Below, piece after piece: positions 22,453-35,749 of a DNA stretch of 64,000 bases. Source of the stretch: Bryopsis sp. KO-2023 (taxonomy: Eukaryota; Chlorophyta; Ulvophyceae; Bryopsidales; Bryopsidaceae); contig BSYQ01000012.1 in assembly GCA_030272585.1 (NCBI GenBank), positions 1,488,001 through 1,552,000 of the forward strand, given 5' to 3'. Positions within the stretch are counted from its first letter, which is position 1. Every line of letters starts with the position of its first letter. The notes under the pieces are model-generated. The model searched no databases, was not told where the DNA came from, and saw only the letters and a program-made list of their open reading frames with translations. A program made the translations under genes and the position numbers.

Positions 22453-22664
22453 ATAACACCAGGCAAATACAGCCTCAAGAAGGGGAGTTGATAGGTAGCG
22501 AAGTAGAGTTTGAGGTCGAGAATATCCTAAGGGCTAGAGGTAAACGCAATCGTGAATACCTAGTGCTGTGGAAAGGATACGATCTACTTGACGCCACCTT
22601 GGAACCCGAAGCTAATCTGGCTAACGCACCACATATACTTCGCGCGTTTAGAGAAAAAGAATGA
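22453..22664 (+). pseudogene. Ty3/gypsy chromovirus integrase C-terminus (chromodomain)
   Basis: The + frame reads a chromodomain: VEFEVENILRARGKRN, REYLVLWKGYD, ATLEPEANLANAPHILRAF, ending at TGA 22662-22664. The EYLVxWKGY and xEPExNL blocks are characteristic of the chromodomain that ends chromoviral integrases. Position 2 of the usual TWEP is Leu (TLEP), a possible decay mark. Nothing of the integrase core is present upstream, where the CCGGTC array begins, so this is the 3' remnant of a polyprotein. Confidence 0.8.
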
Positions 22665-23019
22665 AAAGAGTTGCAGAAAGGAAGAGAATAGGAAAATAGA
22701 GTGTTTGATGGCTAAGGTGGAACTCCTTATTGCAAGGGGACGCGGAAAAGGGCACCTTAGAAAACCTCCGTCAACTTCCAAACGAACTCTTTACAGTCAG
22801 AAACTGTGACGTTCTTGGAAAACTTCAACAGGCGGCACAAGAACTTGGACTTGGTAGGCAGTGTGCGTGTGCAGCTTGTCTTTGTTATTTTCATTGAATT
22901 GTCACGATTCGCAATGTCCATCCAACATCCTTTTGTTGACGCAGGGCAAACAATTACACTGGTAGTAACAATTAAACACCCCCGCACTTGTTATCAAGAC
23001 CGTGGCCGTGTGGAGGCGG

Positions 23020-23345
23020 TGGGGAAGGGGGGGGGGGGAAACGGGTTTACTGATGGTGGTGGGGATGTGGGTGGGAGTAGGGGTAGGGGTCGAGGTAGGG
23101 GTAGAGGTAGGGGTAGAGGTAGGGGTAGGGGTCGAGGTAGGGGTAGGGGTAGCGATACCCCAATTTTCACCCCAATTTTCACCCCAATTTTTTGGGGTAA
23201 CAAAAAACATCGAACTCCGAGAAGACCCCGAGCTCCCCCCCCCTCAAGATGATCCCCCCCCTCGCCCCCCTTGAGATGATCCCCCCCTCCCCCCCCTCGA
23301 GATGATCCCCCCCCTCCCTCCCCTCAAGATGAGACCCCCCCTTCA
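23020..23345. repeat. Minisatellite cluster: GGGGTA-type, CCCCAATTTTCA and CCCCCCTCGAGATGATC-type units
   Basis: 23065-23155 is a 6-bp array of GGGGTA/GAGGTA/GGGGTC. 23156-23192 has three CCCCAATTTTCA units. 23235-23340 has about four units of a C-run plus GAGATGATC or AAGATGATC. Open frames over it are composition effects. Confidence 0.75.
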
Positions 23346-23714
23346 AATCCTTCGTCGGATATTTCAGCGGGAATCGAACTGGGGCAGGATCGTGTTTGGA
23401 TCAGGATAGAGTTGGCCGATGGGAGGAAAGCGAGGTTCGATGGTCAGATCGTTTGGTACGATTAATGATTTGGGTTTTTGTTGCGTTTCATAGGATGATA
23501 GAGTGGTTATTCCAAGAAAACCCCTATCAAAGTGACGGCGTGGAGGTGGTCTTGACGAGACGTTCTAGTGGCGTGTCACCCCAATAATCCAACGAGGAAA
23601 AGTGTACGAACCACTCAGCCTTATAAGCGCAACCCAATCCATTCTTGCCCTAGTGTTTTCTGGAGTGCGCTCCTACTTTGTTATTGGTTTCCTTTCCGCC
23701 GAGAAGTGTGTGTG

Positions 23715-24135
23715 CAATGGTTGCCTCTTCTACATCTGCCGAGTCGCGTGACGCAAAACTCGAGGCTCCAGACAGGCGCGAGGCTTGAGACAGAACTCAC
23801 CCATTTTATAGTTACCGCAAAAGAGGTGCTGCAAAATAATGAGGTGTTAACCCGGAAGCTCTCAGAGTAGGGTGACCAAACGAAAGCAGCTGAGGCTGCG
23901 AAGGAGGCAGCGGAGAAAGTCAAGGTGTTAAAGAAGGGAAAAGAGAAACTCCATATTTTGCAGGAGAAGCACGAGGCTGAAGTTGAAAAAGCAGAGGTTT
24001 CAATCTCACGTGATAGCTAACCATCGCGAGAATGACCTACGCAAGCAAGCATTAAGTATAATCCCCAACAAGTTGGCAGAATTTGAAGAGAAACTGCAGA
24101 ACTCCAAGAAGAGTTCAAGACAAAGTTAGCGGATC
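23715..24135 (+). pseudogene. Degenerate coiled-coil frame, possibly retroelement gag
   Basis: A + frame reads ELTHFIVTAKEVLQNNEVL, then after a TAG a Lys/Glu/Ala-rich heptad-like stretch (KAAEAAKEAAEKVKVLKKG) and further charged sequence broken by stops. Helical coiled-coil composition is clear. Assignment to a gag protein rests only on location within the transposon graveyard. Confidence 0.3.
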
Positions 24136-24583
24136 AGGAAATGCAAATAGACATGTTACCTCGTGAGCTGACCTACGGTACTACTGTACCGTCAGTCTCA
24201 CTAAAGACCCGACGACTGTAACAGATATATAATATTAAATGCGTCACTTTCCGTGTGCGAACACGTTCTTGAAAACATTTCTATGTCTAGGTCGAAGACA
24301 CGATTGTGACGGATATCAATTGATTCTTCTCATCAAGCAGGCCGAGTTGGCAACTTTGAGGATATTTTTTCATCAGACAAGAACTTGGAGAGTGTTGGGC
24401 ACCCACGAAAGCTTTCGTATTGGGTGGTTTAACTTCCCGCATCAATCAACGGTAAGAACAAAGTTTATTTCATAGACTATGTGAGAGTTGTTCTAACGCG
24501 GCTATAACAAATAGGAACCCGGACGAAGCCAACCATGATCTACTGAGTCCCACAAACATATCTTTCCTATTATGCGATGATTT

Positions 24584-25115
24584 ATGCTTTATGTGAGTTG
24601 TCCTAACGTTGTCCGAGCTAAGTTGGTTCCAAGCAGAGCGGAGGGGTCATTACAGTTGAACGAGTGGATCGGACATGACCGGTCCGGTCCGTCTACGCCT
24701 AGCTCTATTAACAATATAGGGCGTGGCCGGATTAAAGAGATATCACTTGAAGTGAAAGACCAAATCGTTGGTAGGATGAAGAAGAGCCCAATTTTCACCC
24801 TACAACTGAACGAATCAACGGATATCGCAAAATCTTAAGAGACTAAATCTTCTGCCCAAGCGCAACAATTGCCGCAAATTTTTTCAAAGCATGGTACAAT
24901 TGAAATAAAAAAGAGGAGCAAGGGGCCCTTGCTAAGTGAGATGGTACATCGTCTTTATTTGGAGGTGTTTCAGCTTCTATTAATGGATGAACTATGTGTG
25001 TCACGACTGGCTGTAACAATGTGCCACATGTATGCTTTTCGCTTTTGAGACGTTGCTCCGACGTCATTAATGACTTGCGTTGTGAGCACACAATTTGTGG
25101 CTTTGTGGGTGGTGA
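24584..25115 (+). pseudogene. hAT-type transposase remnant
   Basis: The + frame 24584-24838 includes LEVKDQIVGRMKKSPIFTLQ followed by LNESTDIAKS. This matches the (K-K/R)-S-P-x-F-x-L-Q-x-D-E-S-T-D block of hAT/ZBED-like transposases; the catalytic-site Asp is Asn here. A stop follows, then traces of the next block (TMCVTTGCNN-like, about 24985-25020) with a TGA inside. Dead. Confidence 0.5.
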
Positions 25116-28100
25116 CGAGAGAGTTCTTTTAGACCGACAGACGCACTATCCACCGGTCTGGTGTGAATAGCGAAGTGTTTTCAGAAACTGAGCCACACAG
25201 GCAAACAACCACACAGGAACCCACACAGACATAAACACTGAATCCAAGTTCTCTTTACAGAAGTTCTGCCCCTTTAAATACTCGACCTCAAGGGCCTTTG
25301 CAAGCACCTTTCACTCCTAACTCACACATGGATTCACACCCTCAGCACCCTTCACATGCTCTTCTCACTTCCTATCGACCCTTAGCACTACGTCTTGGTC
25401 TGTTCACCCTGTCCACAAGTGCACGTTTGTGGCCGCCAAGCCATCCCCTATGTCGGACTACATTAACCCAAACTGCCCACTAAATGAGCGAACCTGAATG
25501 CCTTAGATCAGTTGCTGCGACAGTGGCGTGTCGACTCTGCTCCAATTTGTGAAGCCCTTTTATGTCTAAGTGAAGTCTTTGTCAAAGCTTATCAAGACAG
25601 AACCGTCACATACGAAACACGGAAGATTGTTCATGTAGCTCCATCAAATAAGACACCTCTTTCGATGGGAACAAAAAAAGCATTAAACGAATTAGACATT
25701 GACCTAAAAATATGCTTTAAATTTAAATTGATCATGCCAAGATATTTATTATAGTGAAATTATCAGACCTTGGAAATCAAAAGGATAAGGATAATATGGA
25801 GAAGACTTTCATTCCACTGAAAGTCATTATACTTTAGTGAAGTCTAACAAAATGACCTTGTGCGATGAAAAGCTTCAAAAGACCCACGCAAGGCTATCCC
25901 CAACGAGGATCTTGAACGCCATAAAAAAGATTTTCTTGATGAAATCGTGAAAGGTGGTGGGGAACCTTAGCATCCCGATTGTACTAATCATCAACAGGGA
26001 TGAAACACCATGCCTGATGCTTCCTACATCAACGTGGATGATAGCCGAGAAAGAAGCGAAGCAAGTCAAGGTGATTAGAACGGGACAATTTTTTATTTTT
26101 TCATTACTACTAATAGGGTTTCCTGGGATGTTCTATGAATTTTCCGTATTATTTTGTCATGCCTATGTGAAGTACAGGGGGCATTTAGTATTATGTGTCC
26201 AAAACTGTCCTAAGAGAGCCTGAGCTGGAATTAGAATCGATTCCTGGATTGGGAACTCATTGGAGTGGGGTTAACGGGTAACGTTCGTGTGAAGTGGGCG
26301 ACGTTTATGTAGCTTTGGCGAAGTAAGTGCAGATAGTGTGAGAGGGAGTGACGAATTTGCCTCTAGATTTTCGTCGCTTTCAATTTGGTCACCACGTTTT
26401 GGTTACGTGGGATTGCACGACGCAACGCTTGTACAACGACGGTACAATGAGGGGCGTGTATGCATGCGTATGTTTTAAAGGAAGTTTGGTGTACCTGATG
26501 TGACAATGAAAAGTGACCCATGGTGAGGCATCAAAGTTCTACATGATATGGTATACAATCGACCACGTACGGCCAAGTATAGTACATCTCATCCCTATTT
26601 ACATTCATTGAATTGTATGTGTCTTTAGCCATGGATGGTAATGACAAGAGTAGTCATACCAGTAAAAAGAAGGTGGGAATATTTTGGAGCAATTAAAGGA
26701 TTACTTGTGTTTGACAGCTACTAAAGGTCAAGGAGCCCGGGATGATTCTCAGCCTGTGTGGGGGAAGTACCGGAAGTACCGGAAGTACCGGAAGTACCGG
26801 AAGTACCGGAAGTACTGCAGGGTTAGAGGGAGGCGCGACAAACAGAAAGCTGGAGGGTGCTAGACTAGACTTCTTTGAAGTTTTAAGGTGATCGAAAACG
26901 AGACGAAGATAGATATTGGTCATGATATTGGTAGAGTGCACACAAAACACAAAAAAGAAAAAGGTCCCTCTGTTTGTTGAAGCTCGTTCTTACAAAGGTC
27001 GCTTGTATAATTGCCAAACAAGTCGGCTGAGTCGAACCTGAACCCAATCAATAATATCTACTGAAAATTACATGTCGCATGAAGCATTTTTGGCTCCAGG
27101 CAAAGAGGATAAAGAAATTAGGGCAATACATGTTCCAATGAAAATAAAGTTCCACCAAACGCCAACAAGCGTCTTTCCCGACTAAATTGCACAGATACCA
27201 TAACGAACATGAAGTTTTCGACTTTCTTTTCGATCAAGGAAGGGTAAAAGAATAGGGGACCTTATCGAAACCAATTAACTTTTAACACAATCTTTATTTT
27301 AGAAAAAATAGAACCTTTATTTTGTTTTCCCAGGTCACGCAAAAGGCTAGGTCACGCAAAAGGCTGGGGTATTATTATAATTTGCTGCGTCACATTTGAA
27401 AGATGTTATCGGTTCACCGCGCTACCGATGATATTATCAACGCCAGGACCTTACCCACGAACGTCAAGTAGGAGCTCGTGGCTAGTGGTAGGAGGCTCCG
27501 CTCGTCCACGTTCCGATACCGGGCGGGGACGGTTTGACTTCGGCAGCGTTAGCGATCGCGGATAGACGGGCGATGGGGGATTTTTATAGAAAAACTTTGT
27601 AAATCTTTTTTTATCCTTTTTGATTCGTTGTCTCAAAACCACAGCGCAAGAAGACTCTCATGAAAAATACAACTCGAATTCGAATTCACAAAGTATCGCA
27701 CTTCATGTATAACATCAAACGTCCTCCCCCAAACAATCGAATTCGTTGCACTTCGTTATATCCATTTCCCAGAATTTCTTACTCCGCTTGCTCTTTCATC
27801 ATTGTTTTCCTGCCCCTATCGTTTTTGGGGTTTACCTTATCACACTCTTGACACGTGTTCGTGTTTTGTTGTGGTATAGGATTTCTTTTCTTCGAATCGA
27901 TACGATGCCTCGGACCACGGAAAAAACGTTCACGAGAGGGGTTTTGTTTAGTCTCATCGGTGCAACAGGAATTGCGTGGTCGCACGAAAGACAAACGATG
28001 GACATGTTGAAGAAAAAGACGGAAAACTATACGGAGAGGTTTTGGAGGGAATCCCGAGTGTGTGCCAATTGCGGGATCGTTTCCTTTATGGGACCCGAGT

Positions 28101-29410
28101 CGATTACGGGAATGATGACGTTCGACCCTTAACGGTCTGAAAGGTTGGAGTTCTTCCAAGCTAAAACGACGAGAGTAAAACGATAGACTTGCATGATGCG
28201 AAGAACGTGTTAAAAAGAACAAAGGTGTGTGGACCTATCCTCGCTATACTCTTATTCAAGATTTCTAAACATGGAATCTTATATAGCGGAATTGAGGGTT
28301 GTATTGAAAGAGGTAGAAGTCATGCTAAATTGCAGGATATCGTTTAAGAGGACGAAGGAATAGCATTTTGCGCTTAAAGCGGTTACCAAGTCTATTATTC
28401 AGGAGTTAATGAAAAATGTGGGAGAAAGAAAGGAGTAACCACAAGGGCTGCAACGTGTAATCCAAACAAGAGGATGTACAAGAAACAAAGGCAACGAAGA
28501 ATTGAGGAGCAAACCGGCAAGGCTGGACTTCTGGGGTGGGCGAAAAAATAATCCTTCAATTTAAGACCGACATTTAAGCCCTAGGGTTTATTTTTCTACT
28601 CGGATAGACAGAATTTGAAATTTGAGGTTGGTTGGGTCGTTGTTGTTGAGAGGTTGGGCGTCGACTTGGTCAACTTCATACCTTTAGAACGCTTAAACAT
28701 TTGATTCAGAGTCGTTTGAGGCAAATAATTTTTTTGCAAAGACGTGTGTGTGCTCACTCAGTTTTAAAAACATGCTCTTGCGTGGTACTATGTTCGGTAT
28801 GCGATTTGAAGGGTTAAATCTTCTCGGATTTCGGAAAGCAAAATATCATTGGACAGGATTTTTCGCGTAGAGGTTTTCACAAGAGGTTCTTTAATAATAG
28901 ACGATTTAGGTTGGGCCCGATTAAGTTCAATTATTGTTACTTAAAAAAAGAGATAAAGATCTAACGAAAGACTAGCAATAGAGCTTGAATAGAGCCTAAT
29001 GATGACGTATAGACGCTTGCCGCAGAAGATTAGATTGACTTCATGGGTGGCGGAACAAGTTACTATTAGGCAATCGTTTATCATTTAGATTCCCCTTTCG
29101 ACACCGTCGTTTCCAGAGGTCCAAAAACCTTCCAAACAAAAAAGAGAAGGTTTGAAATTGATTTCTTATGTTCCGACGATATTTTTCGACTTATGACATG
29201 TCCGATTTGGATAAGTTTAAGCTTAGCTACAACCTTGTGAAAATTACTAGGTCAAATGAAGCGTTGAGCAGGTCACAATGAAAAAAATCATCATAAAGGA
29301 ATATTACTTAGCCCGTAATTGAAGAGAACATCTTTCTTATTCCAGCGGCTGTCATCTTTAACTCCTATTCTTCATATCTCTTTCCTTCTTATATTGCTTC
29401 CTCTCTGTGT
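25116..29410. other. AT-rich decayed region without recognisable genes
   Basis: Scattered short frames such as 25512-25754 and 27746-28132 (+) have no recognisable domain. One 9-bp minisatellite lies at 26763-26814. A 16-bp unit GGTCACGCAAAAGGCT is doubled near 27333-27366. Composition resembles the flanking transposon remnants, so this is probably more decayed element sequence. Confidence 0.45.
26763..26814. repeat. 9-bp minisatellite (GGAAGTACC)n
   Basis: Nearly six exact units of GGAAGTACC in tandem. On the minus strand this reads as a Val-Leu-Pro repeat, but there is no gene around it. Confidence 0.85.
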
Positions 29411-29419
29411 TTTGTTGGC

Positions 29420-30350
29420 CCACACCTTCCACCTTTATATTTTCGGGAAAAGAATGGAAAACTCCGAATGTGCATAGACTACGAAGATTGAACAAACTTG
29501 CATCCAAAGACTATATTGATATGACTTCCTATAGTTGCGTTTCTGGCTCTCACAACGCGGCATACAAAATTGCTTTGCCCCGTTTTTGTTTGCGCACGTT
29601 TGTTTTCTTTGTGCCCAAGCAAGCTTTAGCCCGCGTAAGTCACGCAAAACCCCGCCATAGATAACCGACACTCAAGTTCAAGGAGCGGAAGAAATTGGGT
29701 AACTCATATCCTCGTAACGATACTCAAGCTAGGTTTTGTTACCTTGGTCGTTTCTAGGTGCTAGATCGCTTCTCACTCTTTATTACATCTTTAGTGATCC
29801 AACTTCCTTTGTACCAAGAGCTCGCAGTTCGTTCGCAGCTTGTGATCGACGCACTTCTTAAGTCGCAAACCTTTTGTTGATTGTTGTCGATTGGTTTGTA
29901 CGTTGTTCGTAGGAGATCCACAGCAAATTTCTTTATGAATAGAAATCACTATCCAATCCCGGAATTAAACCACCATTGGGCCACGTCCAAGGTCGCAAGG
30001 TGTTTCAGAAGATCGACTTATGGTCAGGATATCATCAAGTATGTTTTGAAGTAATAGAAAAAAAAAAATACATCCCATACGGGCTACGACTGCTATGAGT
30101 ATGTCATGCTCCCGTATGGTCTCACAAATGCACCCGCTACATTCATGAATACTATGCATCATGTGTTACATGATTTATTGGATATATTTCGCGTTTTCTA
30201 CTAGAAATTAATCGTTCTACAATCACAATTGGCGAAGACACAAAGGGCATTTTGTCAAGTTTTGTAAGTGTTACAAGAGTAGAAGCTTTATGTTTCGACA
30301 AAGAAATGCGAAAAAACTTCACCCAAGTCCAATTCTAGGGTCAAGAAATC
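29420..30350 (+). pseudogene. Ty3/gypsy reverse transcriptase remnant
   Basis: Reverse transcriptase blocks occur in order but in different frames and with stops. PLYFREKNGKLRMCIDY lies near 29433-29485; KVFQKIDLWSGYHQV (the F-x-K-I-D-L-x-S-G-Y-H-Q block) near 29997-30042; YEYVMLPYGLTNAPATFMN near 30094-30150; and KLYVSTKKCE near 30280-30310. The catalytic F/Y-x-D-D box is not intact: FRVFY is followed by a TAG. About 430 bp of unrelated sequence interrupt the first two blocks. A long-dead copy. Confidence 0.8.
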
Positions 30351-31300
30351 AATGCTACCAAACTTTGAGTTTTGCATGAGAAAATCCAAGAGATTAAAGA
30401 GTAGCTAGGAACTCTTAAGCTAAATAAAAGATCCTACCTAATTTATACAAGTTAATGTATAGGTGTTCCGTATAGTGTAAACCGACGAAGGTGTCAACTG
30501 TCTTTTTTTCTGAGCAAGAGCCTCTAACTCAAGATCCATTCGTTCTTGGCTAGTCCAATTCAACGTTCGTCTCATGTAGGATTGGGATAATGACCGACTT
30601 TACTGTACATAGGAAGTAATCAAGGTCTCCACTTTTTCCAACAATTGTCGAGCCAAGTGTCAACACCCAACGCAAGTTTTGAACTATAGAGAGATTTATT
30701 GTATCTCATAATAACAACGAATCTGATGAAAGGGTATTTATATTACGGACATATAGAACCCGCACCAATCCATTATAGAGGCGATAACTCGCCTACTCGT
30801 TGTCTAACTACATCACCTTAAGCATCGATTATTACTAAAGATAAAAGATTGCTGACAGATTACACCATATCGAAGACTATTCTATAGAAAAAAAGCTTGG
30901 ATAGATGGGGTTCGCCCATACATGTTCGGCTCCTCCTCTCAACGACTTAACTAAAGTTGGCAGGGACTCCCAATTTGCAATGGGGAATGCAGTTTTCCCG
31001 TCTAGTATAAGTGCGTGAGGAAAGGCCCCTGATCATTTCTGCCTACGGTCTGTCTATACATATAATTTGTTGTGGGATTATCCCAGTCAGTTGAGGAAAT
31101 CCCACAACAAATCATTCCTGGATCTAAAAGAGGTCCTGAAGCCGGCATGGAACCTCAAGAAGTGCGCTAGCATTATCTAAGGCGCCCCTGGTTTGGCTAC
31201 AAGAATTGCTTGCATTGGATCGTGGTTTAATGGGGGGGGGGGGGTGCATCATAGAGCATCTAATGCAAAATATTTACGTACACCTCTTTCTTTCTTTTTT
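30351..31300. other. No gene recognised; likely more retroelement debris
   Basis: AT-rich with stops in all frames. A short inverted match (GTTGTGGGATT...AATCCCACAAC) lies at about 31068-31108. A possible RNase H-like start near 30478 is too degraded to call. Confidence 0.4.
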
Positions 31301-31339
31301 CTTTTTTGTTGTCCAAAGGGAGGACTGCAGGTATCAGCT

Positions 31340-33740
31340 GAATGGGGCGCAGCCAATATGCACTACAAATGAAAGGGAAAAAAAAATGGAGAAGAATCTC
31401 ATGCACCTGGGAAGGACATCATTACCTGCAAGCTGTTTTTTGAGTTTCAACTCCTCCACCTGACCTCCGCGAGCCAGTGTCAGTCCAGCCCGTTCACCAA
31501 GAAAAAGAATTGTAGTCGACCAGTCCAGATATAAAGCAGCGCCCATACAGGAAATTAACCTCGTCCTGGAGCTGAAAGCTTGATTTCGCTAATCCATGTC
31601 AGGATGGAGCCACCCCCAATTCCATCCGATCATATAAACTACGCACAGAAACACCCATAAAAAGGTCAGAAATCTTGCTTGCTTTCTGTGAGGGAGGGGT
31701 TAAAACACCAAAGATCGTAACCTGATTACCCTACATACCTGTGGATGACAATATTGTTGCAGAAGCTTTCTAGGTTTGACCAAGAAGGGGTTCCTCCCAT
31801 ATATAGAAACTTGATTTCTGGCCTCTTCTTGCCCACTGTCGAAGAGCCTATACCAAAGAGATCTGACGTCAATTCGCTCGGAGTGATTATTCCATTCAGG
31901 GAAGAAAAAAAAAAAAAAAAATCCTCCAGAATAACTAATTATTCAATTTTTTTTCAACTGGCTTTTCTTGGGCCGTCAGCCATTCATGGACCTCATCTTC
32001 ACCCCACAGTTTCAATTCATGCACCTCCACCTTCCCTCCGAAAAACCGATTATGAAATCTTCTAGAGCAACAGACTCCAACTCAGTGAAGTCATTTCCCT
32101 CTTTTGTTTTCTTTTTTTTTGGGTGTGTCTCAGACACACACAAAAATTCCAAAATGGAATCGCATACCTTGCTAAAAAGGCAACAAAAAAGCTGGCTATG
32201 TTTCACATGTCCAGACTATAATCACCTTTGAAAGGTTCTCTCGACCCCAATTTCTCGAAATGGTCTTGCACACCCAACACTGTTGTGAAAGCGCTTGAAG
32301 TCAATCTGTCCTCCCCCCCACCCCTCCAGCCACTCCAAAGCTTTGTTGCTACTGAACCATTCGCCATTTCATGAGGTCCACTCCTTTATTGGCAGTTTTT
32401 CTGTGAATATTTGCCATTGCTCCTCTGTGGATTCTTTCATTTGCCCCTTTCGGGACCCCCCTGGAGACTTGCTATCTTCTCCCGAAATTGATGCTTTCGA
32501 CTGCAAAATCCACACTCTTTTTCCATGAACTCACTTGTTTTTTGGGGCATTTCTTCTAAATAACAAAGAGGTCATTGACAGTGGAAAAGGAGGGAGGGGG
32601 GGGGGGCAAGATGGAATGGCTCGATCACCAAATTGAGACGAAAAATCAGAACAATGGATGCAACATGATGGTTCAGGCTCTTGATGTACTGGAGATTTAA
32701 TATTGAAAACAGTAAAGAAAAAATAATTCCCCCTCCTTTCTCCCCCCAAAACAAAAAGGAAAAAAATTGCTTTGTAACATTTCCAGAACTGAAACCATGC
32801 AACAGATTTTCTTTCGAGTTCAAAGAAAATGCTATTATTAATGCTACTAATGCTATTGCTATTAATGCTATTATTTAATGCTATTAATGCTATTGTTTAT
32901 TGGGTTCCCATTTGAACGCACCAGTTTGCTTTGCTTTGAACTGCCCTCTGGTGGTGTTTGTTCAATCGACCTCTAGAATTCCAAGATCCAGGTGCTACCT
33001 GGATGGCATAGTAAGCCAAACCCCTGTCAGACATACACGACAATCAGAGAGCTTGATTATAGAAAGAACTAAGAAAAGTGAAAAGTTTTCTCAAGTCTTT
33101 TTTTTTTCAAGTGGCAAAGTTGCAACTAGACATCCGCAGACACTGGAAAACTGAAGTTGGGAAAAATCCCCTACATGCAACTGGATTTTTTTTTTTTTTT
33201 TCTGGGGGGGGGGGGGGGGGGGGCTGTGTGAATACATGTGAACAGCTGATTGGCTGTAGTTCAAGAAAAGCTAACGACGACTTCCACACAGAATCAGACG
33301 TCTGTTCCATTACGGAGGTGTTCAGAGAAATCGCAGGGCTGTGTGACGTTCAACAATGCCTACTCTCGGCGACACGAAAGCGAAACTCAATACGTGTATG
33401 AACAATGAATTTTCAGACGAACCGTTCTTTAGCAAAACTTCCTTGCACCATCTTTAACCGCGCCAAGATTCCGGCCATGCCGTTTCCAATCGTGGATGGC
33501 TGGTGGGATGCAAGGGGACGCGTACCGGAGATTTGGAGATTTTTTTTGGCCCCCAAAATATGCCCGCGGATAAATCCACGGCAAAAACCTAGCCCCCGAC
33601 ACGAAACCCAATCGAGGAAGGCATCATGAGCAAAGGGATCTGCGGAGGATGATGGGACCTCTATGCAAAGAATTCCCGTCAAAGGATTACCTGATGCGTT
33701 TCCACAGCAACAGAAGAATGTCTTCTTTGGACGTCTGGTT
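31340..33740 (-). CDS. Probable multi-exon gene, unrecognised
   Basis: Several minus-strand segments look like exons with pyrimidine-rich acceptors and GT donors. Near 33733-33689: TSKEDILLLLWKRI between CAACCAG and GTAATC. Near 32694-32636: YIKSLNHHVASIVLIFRLNL. Near 32510-32380: SKASISGEDSKSPGGSRKGQ and EEQWQIFTEKLPIKEWTS, then TGA in frame. Near 32085-32035: NDFTELESVALEDFII. 31862-31739: KKRPEIKFLYMGGTPSWSNL, then CNNIVIHR before GTATGT. 31571-31426: MGAALYLDWSTTILFLGERA, then ARGGQVEELKLKKQLA before GTAATG. I could not join them in consistent phase, so exon limits are approximate. It may be a pseudogene. Family unknown. Confidence 0.35.
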
Positions 33741-35749
33741 GAAAAAGAGAGAAAACACAGTAGCTGAGCTGGACCCATTTGTCTTTTGTCGCAACGTTTT
33801 TAATCGCTTTCGGTTAAGATGATGAATGCGTTGTGTGCTGGGATGTTTTTTTTTTTGTTGGTGTGGGAATTTTCGAAATTGATATTATATATATATATCA
33901 GGCGAAACGCCACCAATTCATCTATTCGATCATCCCATCCTAATCAAATAATTTCTTTGGAGTTTTATTCCCATCGACATGGTTCTTTTAACCAGGAAAA
34001 CAGTACATGGGAGAAGCTGTGAGTGTGTTATGGCTGGAACCCCATGGGGTTGGCTGTGAAAGAAAAGAAAGAAAAGAAAAAAGAAAATGAGGGTGACTGT
34101 GCTTTGGCTCTTGGAGGTCTTGAGACATCAATATATTAAGTGTGGTGTCTTCATTTTTCTGTTTATTATTTTAATTTTTCGTTGGGTGGAAAGAACGGAG
34201 CAATCAAGGGAAAACAGCCAAAGTACTTCTAGATTTGTTGTCTTGACCTTGCATTTTTGGGGAAAAGAAATCTAGCAAATGAGCTCTCGACACCACAGCA
34301 TCTCGATTTCTCAAAACATGGAATTCCCCTCGAACACGCACACACTCATCGACTCAGTTCTGCATGGGCTCGTGAGATTTTTAAATTCTGGGAAAGGAAT
34401 TAAACAATTTTCAAGGACTGCTCCTGTGGAAAATCCTGGAGATCGATGGCAATTGAAACAGTGGGTTTGGATGGAATGACCCCAGAACGGTGATATATCA
34501 TTCCATGGCCATTATTCATACCCCATAGTAATATGACATGATATTCCGCCCTGTCCTCGAATTCATTCCCCCCCTCAGCAAATCTGGCTGTAGTTGCTGA
34601 GTGAGACCTGTTCCTGCAATTGCATTTTTCGAAATCTGTGTTGGTCCTTGGCGCCTTGGGCAGTGCTGATTTTTGATGGGTTGGGATGATTTTCCTCTGG
34701 TTATGAAGCTTGGCATTCGTGGATATTGGATGTTGTTGTTTAAGGGAATTCATACTTTTTCTGGCACCTGTCCATTCCACCCAATGAAATTTTTATGTTT
34801 GTTTCCACTCTACCCAATCCAACTGTGATTTTTTGATGCCATTTGCCTTAATGTGACACGCAGAGGGTGGGATTGTGGAGCTAGCTCCTGAGTCAAACAT
34901 GTCACATCACCCATTTGCACAGTGTTGTAAATCTTAAAAAAGAACAACCATACAACCCAACATTCCCTTAAATCTCCTTTCCCCACAATTTTCTAAATTT
35001 CGTTAAATTCCTATATTAGGTTCTTCAACAACCGTGAGGAAGGAAAAAAAAAAGAGAGAGAAAAAAAAGAAAAACACTACAAAAAATAGACATATTCCAC
35101 CAATTACAACCCCACCAACTGGTTTTCTATATTAACCAAAGTCACCGAAGACCCCTTCTGAGAAAAATGGGGGGGGGGGGGGGGGAACAGGGGTCTTTTT
35201 TTTTTTACCTTTTTTTTTAATTTGGTCTAGATTTGAAGGGGGGGTGGAGGCATCCTCACAGAGATATGATTCTTGCTGCACCATGTCTGACGTTTTTGGG
35301 CACCAGTACTGATGCCTAAACAAAGTGAACGGCTGTGAAGGTCACTCTTGTGGACAGCACCACAGGAAAACGGGTGCGAAAATCAAATCGGGAAGTGAAT
35401 TTCGCAACGAGCTGTGCTGTGAAACGAAACCTGCCGCTGTACTTAAGCCGTTGGTCCTGCGCCACCAGCAGACCACCTTTATTACGAAAAACGGCAAGAA
35501 AATACGATGAAACGTCAGCGACAGCCTTTGCCTGGAGCCCTTCCGACTGCATCACCAGGTAGGGTGACGCTCTGCTTTCGACAGGAACGGAAAAGACGCG
35601 AAACGAAACAACGAAACCTCCATCGAAATGAAAATGCAGCGAACCTAGCCGTCACAAAGACGTCGGGCGTAAGTTCTTCGCTTTCCTCTTGCCCTTCTCC
35701 GCATTTTTTCGAATCCCCAGCGTGAAAACACTGTGTTGGCTGGCCAGGG
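33741..35749. other. Region upstream of the A2M gene; repeat copy and simple repeats
   Basis: About 34640-34830 is homologous to 8338-8480. G runs lie at 35168-35185. 35334-35560 has a + frame (KVTLVDSTTGKRV) faintly like the AKVTLFDSQ segment of A2M exon 14; it ends before the A2M start and may be a remnant. No clear TATA box was identified upstream of 35750. Confidence 0.4.

Noticed and set aside
26763..26814. CRISPR-like array
   Set aside because: Units are 9 bp with no spacers, in a eukaryotic genome; this is a minisatellite.
35334..35563. First exon of the A2M gene
   Set aside because: The frame has a weak A2M-like segment but no signal peptide and no join in phase; the ATG at 35750 starts a clear signal peptide leading directly into the first conserved exon.
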